Assembly: GCA_947499145.1 (NCBI GenBank)
Contig: CANMNB010000012.1
Location: forward strand, 1 to 64,000
Source of the DNA: an uncultured Arachnia sp.
GTDB lineage: Bacteria; Actinomycetota; Actinomycetes; Propionibacteriales; Propionibacteriaceae
Direction of reading: 5' to 3'
Length of the DNA stretch: 64,000 nucleotides
Both the position numbers and the translations under genes were made by a program. Under the pieces are notes generated by a model that worked only from the letters and a program-made list of their open reading frames with translations, made no database searches and had not been told where the DNA came from. Positions 8,194-17,786 of the stretch are shown here, piece after piece (within the stretch, counting starts at the first letter, position 1; the number at the start of each line of letters is the position of its first letter).

Positions 8194-9584
8194 TGTCCGT
8201 CCTGCAGCAGCCCGCGGCCACCGGCGAGGTGGTCATCCACCACCGACGACGCAACGTCGAGCTGTTCCTCATCCTCTTCGCCCAGACCTTCGGACTCGCT
8301 GGCTGGGTCATCACCACGCTGACCCTCAATGACGCCCTGCCGCCGGACCTGTGGCGCGTGGCCGGGATCTGGTTCGCGATGGGCATCGCCGCCCACGCCG
8401 TCGTCCGCTGGCGGATCCCCTGGGCGGATCCGCTCATACTTCCGTTGGTCTTCCTGCTCAACGGCCTGGGCCTGGCGATGATCCACCGGCTGGACCAGAT
8501 CCCTGACCCTCCTCGCACGGATTCCGCGACGCAGCTGTTGTGGACCGGGCTGGGCGTCGCTCTCTTCATCGGCGTCCTCGTGGTGCTGCGGGACCATCGC
8601 CGCCTCCAGCGTTACCCCTACCTGCTCTTCATCGCTGGCCTCGTCCTGCTGCTGCTCCCCCTGGTGCCCGGACTCGGGGTCTCCGCCGGCGGCGCCCAGA
8701 TCTGGATTCGGTTGTTCGGCTTCAGCTTCCAGCCGGCCGAGGTGGCCAAGCTGTTGCTGGCCGTGGCGTTCGCCGCCTACTTCTACGAGAAGCGCGACGT
8801 CCTCGCCCTCGCCGGAAAGCGGGTGATGGGCATCGACCTGCCCCGCGCTCGCGACCTCGGACCGATCGCCGTCATGTGGCTGGCGGCTTTGGCGGTCATG
8901 GTCTTCCAGAACGACCTCGGTACGGCGCTGCTGTTCTTCGGGTTGTTCACCGTCATGATCTACATCGCAACGGAGCGGGTGGCCTGGCCCATACTCGCCT
9001 CCCTGATGTTCGCCGTCGCCGGCTTCATGGCGTACCAGTTCACCCACCACGTCCCGCGACGCGTCAATGCCTGGCTCGACCCCTTCAGCGACTACGACGC
9101 GAACCTCCAGATCATCTCGGCCCAGTTCGGCTACGCCTGGGGCGGGCTGTTCGGTCGGGGCTGGGGCCTGGGTCGACCCGGACTCACGCCCCTGCCCAAG
9201 AGTGACTTCATTGCGGCAAGCCTGGCCGAGGAACTGGGAATGGTGGCGTTCCTGGCCCTCGTCATGGTCTATGCGCTGATCGCCGCACGAGGCATGAAGG
9301 CGGCCCTCACCTGCCCCGACGGCTTCGGGAAGCTCTTGGCGGGCGGGCTGTCCTTCGTCTTCGCCCTCCAGGTCTTCGCCATCCTCGGTGGCATCACGCG
9401 TCTGCTGCCGCTCACGGGCCTCACCACCCCGTTCATGTCCCAGGGCGGCTCCAGCCTCATCGCGAACTGGATCCTCGTGGCCCTCCTCCTGCTCATCTCG
9501 CACCGCGCCCGCATGCCCCAGGCCGCGACCGCGACGCCGCGTGAGCTCACCTTCGACGACACGACGGCGGTGGTGGAGCGATGA
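8193..9584 (+). CDS. rodA: RodA, SEDS-family peptidoglycan glycosyltransferase
   Basis: A 463-residue polytopic membrane protein of the FtsW/RodA/SpoVE family, which polymerises glycan strands from lipid II with a class B penicillin-binding protein. Family motifs include the GGAQIWI and QPAEVAKL region, QNDLGTALL, and a C-terminal SQGGSSLIANW loop. Many hydrophobic helices are evident. It overlaps pbpA by ATGA, as expected for a SEDS-bPBP pair. Confidence 0.94.
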   Translation: MSVLQQPAATGEVVIHHRRRNVELFLILFAQTFGLAGWVITTLTLNDALPPDLWRVAGIWFAMGIAAHAVVRWRIPWADPLILPLVFLLNGLGLAMIHRLDQIPDPPRTDSATQLLWTGLGVALFIGVLVVLRDHRRLQRYPYLLFIAGLVLLLLPLVPGLGVSAGGAQIWIRLFGFSFQPAEVAKLLLAVAFAAYFYEKRDVLALAGKRVMGIDLPRARDLGPIAVMWLAALAVMVFQNDLGTALLFFGLFTVMIYIATERVAWPILASLMFAVAGFMAYQFTHHVPRRVNAWLDPFSDYDANLQIISAQFGYAWGGLFGRGWGLGRPGLTPLPKSDFIAASLAEELGMVAFLALVMVYALIAARGMKAALTCPDGFGKLLAGGLSFVFALQVFAILGGITRLLPLTGLTTPFMSQGGSSLIANWILVALLLLISHRARMPQAATATPRELTFDDTTAVVER

Positions 9585-11011
9585 ACGGACCGCTGCGCAA
9601 GGTCAGCGGCTTCATCGCCCTCATGATGGCGGCCCTGTTGCTGAACATCACCTACATCTCTGTGTTCCGCACGGACGAGATGCTGGCCGAGCCGCGCAAC
9701 AGACGAGTGCGCGACGCGGAGTTCGCCCAGAACCGGGGCGCGATCCTGGTGGGCAACCAACCGATCGCCGTCACCACACGCTCCGACAACGGGCGCTTCC
9801 CCTTCGAGCGCAGCTACCCGCAGGGTCCCACGTGGTCCTCCGTCACCGGCTGGTACAGCTATGACTTCGCTCGCCAGGAACTCGAGAGCAGCTACAACGA
9901 GGAACTCGCGGGCACGCACCGGGAGCAGGCCTTCTCGCGCGTCATCGACGTCCTGACGGGGCGGCCGCTACAGGGCGCGAACATCTCGACGACCCTCAAC
10001 CCCGGCGCCCAGGCCGCCGCGGTTCGCGCCCTGGGGGATGCCCAGGGCGCCGCCATAGCCATGAATTACACAACCGGGGAGATCCTGGCCCTCGCCTCCA
10101 CCCCCACCTATGACCCCAACCGCCTGTCGACCACCGACCTGGGGTCCGAGCGCGAGGCCTGGCAGGCGTTGCTCAATGCCCCCGACGAGCCGTTGAAGAA
10201 CCGGGCAGTCCGTGAGGTATTCCCCCCTGGGTCCACCTTCAAGCTCGTCACCGCAGCGGCCGCTCTCGAGGCCGGGATGACACCGGACACCGAGCTCGAT
10301 GCCCCGCAGTCCCTCACCCTGCCCAACTCGTCTCACACGATGGGCAACTCGACCAACTGTGGCGGGACAACCGTCACACTCCGCCAGGCGCTGGAGACGT
10401 CCTGCAACACCGCCTTCGGATCCCTGGGAATGGACCTCGGCGCCGAAGCCCTGACGGGCATGGCCGAGGCCTTCGGGTTCAACACCGAGTCCCCGATCGA
10501 CCTGCCGTCCGTCGAGTCCCGCTTCCCCACGGAGCTCGACGAGGCCCAGACCGCACTCGCCTCCATCGGCCAGTTCGACGTGGCCGCGACCCCCCTGCAG
10601 ATGCTCATGGTCACTTCGGCGATCGCGAACGACGGCGCCCTCATGCGTCCCTATATCGTCTCGACGGTCTCCGGGCGCGACCTCAAGGTCATCTCGGCCC
10701 AGGAGCCCGAGGAACTCTCGCGCCCCCTGTCAGCGGCCAACGCCGAAGCCCTGCAGGACATGATGGTCTCGGTCGTCACCGACGGCACGGGCCGCCCGGC
10801 GCGGATCGACGGCGTCGAGGTGGGCGGGAAGACGGGGACGGCACAGTCCGCGCCCGACCGGCCGCCGTACGCCTGGTTCGTCGGGTACGCGGAGGACCCG
10901 AGCGTCGCCGTCGTGGCCTTCGTGCAGTCGTCAGAGACGGCGCGTGACGACATCTCCGGCGGCCGCGTCGCCGCCCCCATCTTCACCGCGATCGTGGAGG
11001 CGCTGCGATGA
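9581..11011 (+). CDS. pbpA: PbpA, class B penicillin-binding protein (transpeptidase)
   Basis: A 476-residue D,D-transpeptidase anchored by one N-terminal helix (about residues 11-29). All three active-site motifs are intact: Ser218-x-x-Lys221 in PPGSTFK, Ser274-Cys-Asn276, and Lys417-Thr-Gly419 in GGKTGT. It crosslinks peptidoglycan with RodA during cell growth. Confidence 0.94.
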   Translation: MNGPLRKVSGFIALMMAALLLNITYISVFRTDEMLAEPRNRRVRDAEFAQNRGAILVGNQPIAVTTRSDNGRFPFERSYPQGPTWSSVTGWYSYDFARQELESSYNEELAGTHREQAFSRVIDVLTGRPLQGANISTTLNPGAQAAAVRALGDAQGAAIAMNYTTGEILALASTPTYDPNRLSTTDLGSEREAWQALLNAPDEPLKNRAVREVFPPGSTFKLVTAAAALEAGMTPDTELDAPQSLTLPNSSHTMGNSTNCGGTTVTLRQALETSCNTAFGSLGMDLGAEALTGMAEAFGFNTESPIDLPSVESRFPTELDEAQTALASIGQFDVAATPLQMLMVTSAIANDGALMRPYIVSTVSGRDLKVISAQEPEELSRPLSAANAEALQDMMVSVVTDGTGRPARIDGVEVGGKTGTAQSAPDRPPYAWFVGYAEDPSVAVVAFVQSSETARDDISGGRVAAPIFTAIVEALR

Positions 11012-11090
11012 GCGCCCCGCGGTCGCGCTTTCAACGATTCCCGGGCCCATGGACAACAATGGAGCCGACACGACCGGAAGGAACCATGCG

Positions 11091-13265
11091 ATGACGGAGC
11101 GTGGGACACTGCTTGGCCAGCGCTACGAGCTCGACCAGATCATCGGCCGGGGCGGCATGGCCGAGGTCTGGCGCGCCCGTGACACCAGGCTGGGCCGCGA
11201 CGTCGCCATCAAACGCCTGCGCATCGACCTGGCCAGCGATCCCACCTTCCAGGAGCGTTTCCGCCGCGAGGCACAGTCCGCCGCCGGGCTCAACCACCCC
11301 AACATCGTGGCTGTCTACGACACCGGCGAGGAGCTCGACACCAAGTCCGACGTCTCCGTCCCCTACATCGTGATGGAACTGGTGGAGGGCGTCACGCTGC
11401 GCGAAGTGCTCCGCGATGGACGCAGAATCGTGCCGCAACGGGCGCTCGAGTTCACCACCGGGGTCCTCGAGGCGCTCGCCTACAGCCACCGCGCCGGGAT
11501 CATCCACCGGGACATCAAGCCCGCCAACGTCATGCTCACGCCCGGCGGCACGGTGAAGGTGATGGACTTCGGCATCGCCCGGGCCGTGGCGGACACCTCC
11601 GCCACCATGACCCAGACCGCCGCCGTCATCGGCACCGCCCAGTACCTCTCCCCCGAACAGGCCCGCGGGGAGCGAGTCGACAACCGCTCCGACATCTACG
11701 CCGTCGGGTGCCTGCTCTACGAACTCCTCGTCGGTCAGCCGCCGTTCAAGGGTGACTCCCCGGTGAGCGTCGCCTACCAACACGTGCGCGAGACTCCCGT
11801 CGCCCCGAGCCGACTCGATCCCGAAGTCACGTCCGACATGGACGCCATCACCCTCAAGGCGTTGGAGAAGGACCCCGCCGACCGCTACCAGGACGCCCGC
11901 GACATGCGCGCCGACATCCTGCGGGCGCTCGGCGGACACCCCGTCCAGGCGGCACTGCCCACCGCAACGGCCGCGACCGCCCTGCTGCCCCATGAGCAGC
12001 CCACGGCACCGCACGCAGCGGTCCCACCGATCACGCCCACTCCCTCACCGGACGAACTCGAGGCGAATGAGGAGGAACCCCGCAGCCGCAAGGGTCTCGT
12101 CGCATTGGCGGTCCTCGGCGCGGTGCTGCTCGTCGGCCTCATCGCCGGGGTATGGATGCTGCTCAATCCCCCGCCACCCGAGGTGGCCATGTCCGACGTC
12201 CCACGAGTGACGGGCATGACGGAAGCCGCCGCCCGGAACTCCATCCTCAACGAGGGGCTGGAGCCGGTCGTCCAGTACGAAGCAGGCACCAACCAGGACG
12301 TGGGCCAAGTCCTGAGACAGAACCCGGAGGGCGGACTGTCCGTACCCGAGGGCAGCAACGTGACCATCTGGGTCAGCCAGGGACCGGACCAGTTGACCAT
12401 CCCCGCGAACCTGGTGGGCATGACCGAGGAGGAAGCGTTGGCTGCGCTCGACGCCGCCGGCTTCGACCTCGCGAACGTCGATGTCCGCGACGCCGACCCG
12501 GCCGACGAACCGGTGGACGCCGAGGCAGGCACCGTGGTCGACTCCGAGCCCGCGGCAAACGCCGAGGTGTCACCGGACCGGGAGGTCGTGCTGCTGGTGG
12601 CGACGGGACGCTCGTTGGTTCCCGAGCTCAAGGGACTCGACGAGCAGGAGCTGCGCGAGGCGGTCGAGCGCGCCGGCTTCTCCCTGGAGAACCTGGAGGT
12701 CGACGAGGTCAACGCGAGCGGCGGCGAGAATCTCGTGACGTCGCAGACACCGGAGGCCGCAACCCCTCTCGATCGGACGGGCACCATCACCGTCACCATC
12801 ACGCGGCCGCTGACCGAGACCGAGGTCCCCACCCTGCGCGGCCTGACCGAGGACGAGGCGCGCCAGGCCGTGGCGGACGCCGGCTTCACCGCCGAACTCG
12901 ACGTGAGGACCGAGGAGACCAACGAACAGCCACCGAACCTCGTCTTCGACCAGGACCCGGCGCCCGGCGTCGTGCACGGACTCGGTGACCCGATCAGGGT
13001 GACGATCGCCATTCCGGAGGCCGCTCCCGAGCAGCTGCGCGTGCCGAACCTGACGGGGATGACCGAGGAGCGGGCCAACGAGGAGATCGGAACGGCCGGC
13101 TTCACCAGTCCCCTGCAGGTCACCTACGTGGAGACCAACGACGAGACCGCTGGCGAGGTCTTCGAGCAGGAACCGGCACCGGGCGAGATGCTCGAACCCG
13201 GAGACCCGATCCAAGTGAGCATCGCGGTACCGCTTCCCGAGGAATCCCCGACGGCGGAGGGGTAG
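11091..13265 (+). CDS. pknB: PknB, transmembrane Ser/Thr kinase with five PASTA domains
   Basis: A 724-residue sensor kinase. The ATG at 11091 follows GGAAGGA; the frame is open further upstream but overlaps pbpA. The kinase domain spans about residues 12-275 with Lys41, HRD at 139-141, DFG at 159-161 and an activation loop rich in Ser/Thr near 170-177. A membrane helix lies at about 335-357. I count five PASTA repeats from about 365 to the C-terminus; these bind muropeptides or lipid II in the family. It closes the operon. No pknA gene lies between pbpA and pknB, unlike in mycobacteria. Confidence 0.95.
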   Translation: MTERGTLLGQRYELDQIIGRGGMAEVWRARDTRLGRDVAIKRLRIDLASDPTFQERFRREAQSAAGLNHPNIVAVYDTGEELDTKSDVSVPYIVMELVEGVTLREVLRDGRRIVPQRALEFTTGVLEALAYSHRAGIIHRDIKPANVMLTPGGTVKVMDFGIARAVADTSATMTQTAAVIGTAQYLSPEQARGERVDNRSDIYAVGCLLYELLVGQPPFKGDSPVSVAYQHVRETPVAPSRLDPEVTSDMDAITLKALEKDPADRYQDARDMRADILRALGGHPVQAALPTATAATALLPHEQPTAPHAAVPPITPTPSPDELEANEEEPRSRKGLVALAVLGAVLLVGLIAGVWMLLNPPPPEVAMSDVPRVTGMTEAAARNSILNEGLEPVVQYEAGTNQDVGQVLRQNPEGGLSVPEGSNVTIWVSQGPDQLTIPANLVGMTEEEALAALDAAGFDLANVDVRDADPADEPVDAEAGTVVDSEPAANAEVSPDREVVLLVATGRSLVPELKGLDEQELREAVERAGFSLENLEVDEVNASGGENLVTSQTPEAATPLDRTGTITVTITRPLTETEVPTLRGLTEDEARQAVADAGFTAELDVRTEETNEQPPNLVFDQDPAPGVVHGLGDPIRVTIAIPEAAPEQLRVPNLTGMTEERANEEIGTAGFTSPLQVTYVETNDETAGEVFEQEPAPGEMLEPGDPIQVSIAVPLPEESPTAEG

Positions 13266-13268
13266 GCG

Positions 13269-13907
13269 TCAGCCCGCCTCAACCTCGATGAGTGGCGACA
13301 GCCGCTCTGCCCGCCGGGGGGCGTCAGCGTCGCCGCACTCGGCCAGCCAGTTGGCCAGCATCTGGTACCCGCCCTCCGTCAGGACCGATTCCGGGTGGAA
13401 CTGCACTGCCTCGAGCGGCCACTCCCGGTGGCGGGCCCCCATGATCACCCCGGACTCGGTCCGGGCAGTGACGACGAACTCTTCGGGGAGCGTGTCCTGG
13501 ACGATCGCGAGCGAGTGGTACCGCGTGGTCCGCACCGGCGACGGCAGGCCGGCGAACACGCCACCGCCCTCATGGAAGACCTCGGACACCTTGCCGTGCA
13601 GGAGCTCCGGCGCCCGGTCGACGACGGCACCGAGTGCGACACCCATGGCCTGAAGTCCGAGGCAGACTCCGAACATCGGGATCCGGCCGCCGAGGGTTCG
13701 GATCACGTCGATGCAGACACCTGCGTCCTCCGGGGTGCCGGGGCCGGGTGACAGCAGCACCCCGTCGAACCCCTCGTGCCAGCCCTCAGCGCTGAAACGC
13801 GCATCGTCGTTGCGCCAGACCTCCACCTCTGCGCCGATCTGGGCGAGGTACTGCACGAGGTTGTAGACGAACGAGTCGTAGTTGTCGATGACGAGGATCC
13901 GGGCCAC
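13269..13907 (-). CDS. trpG: Glutamine amidotransferase subunit of anthranilate or aminodeoxychorismate synthase
   Basis: A class I glutamine amidotransferase of 212 residues with the triad Cys82 (in GVCLGLQ), His171 and Glu173 (in QFHPES). It supplies ammonia to TrpE or PabB. The conserved position beside pknB matches trpG/pabA of other actinobacteria, where one protein may serve both tryptophan and folate pathways; no synthase partner is near, so I cannot choose between them. It starts with GTG at 13907 and is convergent with pknB, 3 bases apart. Confidence 0.9.
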   Translation of the reverse strand: MARILVIDNYDSFVYNLVQYLAQIGAEVEVWRNDDARFSAEGWHEGFDGVLLSPGPGTPEDAGVCIDVIRTLGGRIPMFGVCLGLQAMGVALGAVVDRAPELLHGKVSEVFHEGGGVFAGLPSPVRTTRYHSLAIVQDTLPEEFVVTARTESGVIMGARHREWPLEAVQFHPESVLTEGGYQMLANWLAECGDADAPRRAERLSPLIEVEAG

Positions 13908-14015
13908 CCCGCCATTGTGGCACCGAGCACCAGCGATCCCGCCCCCTGACCGTGGGGCTGCTGCCCAACTGGCATGCTGGTGCCGTCGGCTTCAACGCAG
14001 AAGGGTGTCGTCAGC

Positions 14016-14834
14016 ATGGGACGTCTCGTCGTACTCGGTTCCGCCAGCCAGGACCTCCACCTGGAGATGCCCCGGCACCCGCATACGGGCGAAACGGTGC
14101 TCTCCGGTGACATCGAGTACCGGTTCGGCGGCAAGGGCGGCAACCAGTCCGTGGCGGGCGCCAGGGCGGGTGTCGAGTGCGCGTTCGTCGGACGCCTGGG
14201 CGACGACGCCCCGGGGCGCGAGTACATCCGCCGGCTGGAGGCTTACGGCGTGGACACGTCCCACATCACCCTGGACGCGTCGGCGCCCACCGGGACGGCG
14301 ATCATCTACATCAACGACGAGCGCGACAACATGATCGTCGTGGCGCCCGGCGCGAACAGCCTCGTGGGCGAGCACGAACTGGGGGCGCTGGACGGCCTCT
14401 CAGCCGGCGACGTGCTGCTCATGCCCCTCGAGATCCCCCTCGACATCGTGGAGCGCGCAGCGGTAACCGCCAAGGGGCACGGGGCCACCGTGGTCATCAA
14501 CATGGCGCCGTACGCCGCGGTCTCCGCCCACACACTGGAGAACACCGACCTGGTCATCGTCAATGAGCACGAGGATGCCCTCATGCGCGAGGACGGGCTA
14601 CAACCGGCCGACGTCCTCGTGACGTTGGGCGCGGAGGGGTCGAGATGGGGCGACGTCGTCGTCCCAGCCGAGCGCGTTACACCCCTGGACACGACCGGAG
14701 CGGGCGACGCCTACTGCGGGACGCTCGCCGCCTGCCTGGCCCGGGGCGACTCTCGCCAAGAGGCGATGCAGGCCGCCACGCGAGCGGCGGCTGCCAACGT
14801 GCAGCACCACGGCGCGCAACCACCCCTGGGGTGA
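14016..14834 (+). CDS. PfkB-family carbohydrate kinase (ribokinase-like)
   Basis: A 272-residue sugar kinase. Near the N-terminus GGKGGNQSVA is PfkB signature 1, and close to the C-terminus TTGAGDAYCG is signature 2 with the catalytic Asp. The ATG at 14016 is chosen over the open frame from 13974 because MGRLVVLGSASQD begins the first strand directly. It sits alone between trpG and the DUF881 gene, so it appears to be an insertion into a conserved gene neighbourhood. Ribokinase is likely but other furanose kinases are possible. Confidence 0.85.
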   Translation: MGRLVVLGSASQDLHLEMPRHPHTGETVLSGDIEYRFGGKGGNQSVAGARAGVECAFVGRLGDDAPGREYIRRLEAYGVDTSHITLDASAPTGTAIIYINDERDNMIVVAPGANSLVGEHELGALDGLSAGDVLLMPLEIPLDIVERAAVTAKGHGATVVINMAPYAAVSAHTLENTDLVIVNEHEDALMREDGLQPADVLVTLGAEGSRWGDVVVPAERVTPLDTTGAGDAYCGTLAACLARGDSRQEAMQAATRAAAANVQHHGAQPPLG

Positions 14835-14855
14835 GGCCCGACGCCCGTCCGTGGT

Positions 14856-15569
14856 CTATCTGAGGACCTGTGCCTCGTCGATGCCGACCGAACCGGCAAA
14901 ACCGGGCATGCGGAGCGTGCCGACGCGCTCCTGGGAGTACCCCAGCCCGAATGCCTCGGCGTACTGGCGATAGACCTGGAGCGCCTCCGAGTCGGCCAGC
15001 GCGCGCTCCATGCGCCCCTGGTCGCCGATGGCATCGATGACATACGGGGGTGCGTACGGCACACCATGGAGGACGACGGAGTTCCCGACGCACTTGATCC
15101 CGGTGGTGGAGACGACCCGCTGGCCCTGGATGGTCATGGCTTCCGCTCCCGCGCTCCACAAGGCATTCACGACGGCCTGGATGTCCTGCTGGTGGACGAT
15201 GAGGGCGTCGTCGTCGATCCCGGCGGGCTTGACGTCGGCCGGGGCATCGGTCAGCACCACACGCATCCCCGGACCGGTCATCGCCACGGTGGAGGAGATG
15301 ACACCGGCCTGGGCCAGGTCCTCACCCAGAGCCGGGTCCGCCCCCTGAACGCGACGCAGGTCATCGATCTCCTGGCGCAGCGTCTCGGCCTCGGCGCGAA
15401 GGTCCTCGTTCCGCGTGCGCTGCGACAAGATGAGTTCGCGCATGTCAGCGCTGCGGTCCGCGCGGAGATCGGTGCCCCGGGAGGCCAGGGCGGAGACGGT
15501 CATCATGAACCCGGCGAGCACACAGACCACCACGGTCATGGTGCGCCCGGCCGGGCTCCGCTCTGCCAC
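14856..15569 (-). CDS. DUF881 domain-containing membrane protein
   Basis: A 237-residue protein with one N-terminal membrane helix (about residues 10-28), a coiled-coil stretch at about 40-75 rich in Glu, Arg and Leu, and an extracytoplasmic DUF881 domain. DUF881 genes are conserved beside crgA and trpG in actinobacteria and resemble Bacillus YlxW/YlxX division-cluster proteins; function is unknown, probably envelope or division related. It starts with GTG. Confidence 0.85.
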   Translation of the reverse strand: MAERSPAGRTMTVVVCVLAGFMMTVSALASRGTDLRADRSADMRELILSQRTRNEDLRAEAETLRQEIDDLRRVQGADPALGEDLAQAGVISSTVAMTGPGMRVVLTDAPADVKPAGIDDDALIVHQQDIQAVVNALWSAGAEAMTIQGQRVVSTTGIKCVGNSVVLHGVPYAPPYVIDAIGDQGRMERALADSEALQVYRQYAEAFGLGYSQERVGTLRMPGFAGSVGIDEAQVLR

Positions 15570-15675
15570 GGCACCAGCCTACGCGCGCCCGAGGACCCCA
15601 CCAGTGCAGCAGGATGCCCCGATCTCCAGCATCCTCGGATAATCTGTCGTCGAGACCCGAACCGAGAGGTGACAC

Positions 15676-15960
15676 GTGCCCGAGTCCAAGACGCGAGCGT
15701 CCGCGAAGCAGAAGCTCAAGCGCAAGCACGCCGCGGAGGCGGCCGAAGAGCGCGCCGACCGGCAACGGCTGACCGGCCCCCACCGGGACTGGGTTCCGTG
15801 GGTGGCGCTCCCCGTCGGTCTGCTCGGCGTGATCTGGATGGTCGTCTACAACCTCGCCGGCAGCGCGATCGGCTTCCTGCGCGTGCTGGGCGACTGGAAC
15901 GTCGTGATCGGTCTCGGCCTGATCATCGTCTCGTTCTCCCTCATGACCCTGTGGAAGTAG
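15676..15960 (+). CDS. crgA: Cell division protein CrgA
   Basis: A 94-residue protein with a basic, coiled N-terminal segment and two membrane helices (about residues 38-56 and 74-92), matching CrgA, which recruits or tunes divisome and PBP components at the septum. It is divergent from DUF881, and GAGGTGA precedes the GTG start. A -10-like GATAATCT lies at about 15637-15644. Confidence 0.92.
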   Translation: MPESKTRASAKQKLKRKHAAEAAEERADRQRLTGPHRDWVPWVALPVGLLGVIWMVVYNLAGSAIGFLRVLGDWNVVIGLGLIIVSFSLMTLWK

Positions 15961-16604
15961 GCGCGATCGAGGGGCGACGATTCGCCGCCGTCGTCCTCGA
16001 CTTCGACGGCACCCTGGTCGACTCCCACGCCGCCATGGTGCGCGCCTACACCCGATGGGCGGACGAGTTCAGCGTCGACCTGCGTGAGCTGCCCAAATAC
16101 CTCGGAATGCCCACCGGCGCCGTGACCCGCGCCCTGCTGCCTGCGGAGGTCTTCGACGTGGCCGCGGCGCGCATCGAGGAACTGGAGGTCACCGACACCG
16201 ACGGCGTCGTCCCACTCCCCGGCTCCCACGAGACGCTCGCCCTCCTCGGCCGGCGGTGCGCCATTGCCACCTCGTGCACCCGTCCCCTGCTCGAGTCGCG
16301 CATCCGTGCCGCCGGGCTCCCCGAGCCCCACGTGGTCGTCACCCGGGACGACGTGGCGGAGGGCAAGCCCGCGCCGGACTCCTTCCTCCGGGCGGCCGAA
16401 CGTCTCGGAGTCGCTCCCGATCGCGTCCTGGTGATCGAGGATGCCCCGGCGGGCGTGGCCGCCGCGCGCGCAGCCGGCTCCGCCGTGCTCGGCATCCTCA
16501 CGACCCGGACGGCCTCCGAGTTGGGCGCCGACGCGCATGCCCCGAACCTCGCCTCCGTGGCCTGGCACGTCGACGTGGATGGGATCTCGTTCACCGTGGT
16601 CTAG
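15951..16604 (+). CDS. HAD-superfamily hydrolase (sugar-phosphate phosphatase-like)
   Basis: A HAD-IA phosphatase of about 217 residues. Motif I DFDGTLVDS carries the nucleophile and acid Asp near residue 15, motif II is the TS of IATSCTR, motif III is the Lys of EGKPAPD, and motif IV is VIEDAPAG. The frame is open far upstream through DUF881 antisense sequence, so the GTG at 15951, overlapping the end of crgA, is the most plausible start, though no good ribosome site is seen. It resembles beta-phosphoglucomutase/DOG phosphatases. The nearby transaldolase fits a sugar-phosphate substrate. Confidence 0.8.
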   Translation: MEVGAIEGRRFAAVVLDFDGTLVDSHAAMVRAYTRWADEFSVDLRELPKYLGMPTGAVTRALLPAEVFDVAAARIEELEVTDTDGVVPLPGSHETLALLGRRCAIATSCTRPLLESRIRAAGLPEPHVVVTRDDVAEGKPAPDSFLRAAERLGVAPDRVLVIEDAPAGVAAARAAGSAVLGILTTRTASELGADAHAPNLASVAWHVDVDGISFTVV

Positions 16605-16650
16605 ACCCCTGTCCTCCTAGGATCGATCCGAACGCAATCGAGGAGGACTG

Positions 16651-17754
16651 ATGAGTGAACGACTGAAGCAACTGAGCGACGCCGGCGTCTCGATCTGGCT
16701 CGACGACCTGTCCCGCGACCGACTGCGCAGCGGCAACCTGCAGCGCATGATCGAGGAACGCCACGTGGTGGGAGTCACCACGAATCCGAGCATCTTCGCC
16801 AAGGCCCTGTCGCAGGGGGACGACTACTCCGCGCAGCTCAGGGAGTTGAAGGCGGGCGGCGCGTCGCTCCAGGAGGTGGTCACCACCCTCACCAGCGACG
16901 ACGTCCGCGAGGCGTGCGACCTGCTCGCGGGGACCTACCGGTCCTCCGGCGGATTCGACGGCCGAGTCTCGATCGAGGTCGACCCGCGTCTGGCCCACGA
17001 GACGGACACCACCGTCGACCAGGCGCGCCAGCTGCACGCGCTGGTCGACCGAGAGAACCTGCTGGTCAAGATCCCCGCCACCGACGCCGGCCTGCCAGCG
17101 ATCACCCAGACGATCGCTGCCGGCATCAGTGTCAACGTCACCCTGATCTTCTCGGTGGAGCGCTACACCCAGGTGCTCGAGGCGTGGCTGGCTGGCCTGG
17201 AGCAGGCCCACGCGGACGGCCGGGACCTGACCGGCGTCCACTCCGTCGCGTCCGTCTTCGTGTCCCGGACGGACACGGCTGTCGACACGCGGTTGGAGGA
17301 GATCGGCACCGAGGCGGCCTCGGAGTTGCGAGGGCAGGCGGCCATCGCCGTCGCACGGCTCTGCTTCGAGGCCTACGAGCAGGTCATGGCCACCGAGCGC
17401 TGGAAGCGGCTCGAGGCCGCTGGGGCCAATCCGCAGCGTCCGCTCTGGGCCTCGACGAGCACCAAGGATCCGAGCTACCGCGACACGATGTACGTCGAAC
17501 AGCTGGTCACCCGCGGCACGGTCAACACCATGCCCGAGGAGACGCTCCTGGCGTTCGCCGACCACGGCGAGGTCCACGGGGACACGGTTCGCGGGACCTA
17601 CGACGAGGCGCGGAACACGCTGGACGCCGTCGAGGCTGTCGGCGTCAACCTGGTGGATGTCTTCCGCCAGCTCGAGGCCGAGGGCGTGCAGAAGTTCATC
17701 ACGCCGTGGGAGGGCCTGCTCGAGACCATGAAGGAGCAGCTCGCTCAGGCCTGA
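16651..17754 (+). CDS. tal: Transaldolase
   Basis: A 367-residue pentose-phosphate enzyme that moves a dihydroxyacetone unit between sugar phosphates. The Schiff-base lysine is Lys140 in the VKIPAT motif, and the N-terminal GVTTNPSIF motif is present. Length fits the actinobacterial Tal class. It has a good ribosome site (GAGGAGGA) and a -10-like TAGGAT at about 16618-16623. lysS follows after 32 bases. Confidence 0.94.
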   Translation: MSERLKQLSDAGVSIWLDDLSRDRLRSGNLQRMIEERHVVGVTTNPSIFAKALSQGDDYSAQLRELKAGGASLQEVVTTLTSDDVREACDLLAGTYRSSGGFDGRVSIEVDPRLAHETDTTVDQARQLHALVDRENLLVKIPATDAGLPAITQTIAAGISVNVTLIFSVERYTQVLEAWLAGLEQAHADGRDLTGVHSVASVFVSRTDTAVDTRLEEIGTEAASELRGQAAIAVARLCFEAYEQVMATERWKRLEAAGANPQRPLWASTSTKDPSYRDTMYVEQLVTRGTVNTMPEETLLAFADHGEVHGDTVRGTYDEARNTLDAVEAVGVNLVDVFRQLEAEGVQKFITPWEGLLETMKEQLAQA

Positions 17755-17786
17755 GTTCCGGGGCGGGGCAGGTAGGATCAGCTTCC

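Noticed and set aside
8136-9503. 455-codon minus-strand frame opposite rodA
   Set aside because: Asp/Glu/Gln/Gly-rich antisense of a membrane protein gene; no family features.
15066-15950. Upstream extension of the HAD hydrolase frame
   Set aside because: It reads through antisense of DUF881 and out of frame through crgA, with no recognisable domain.
16914-17786. Long upstream in-frame extension of lysS
   Set aside because: It runs through the transaldolase gene in another frame and encodes Arg/Pro-rich low-quality sequence; the GTG at 17787 gives a normal LysRS length.
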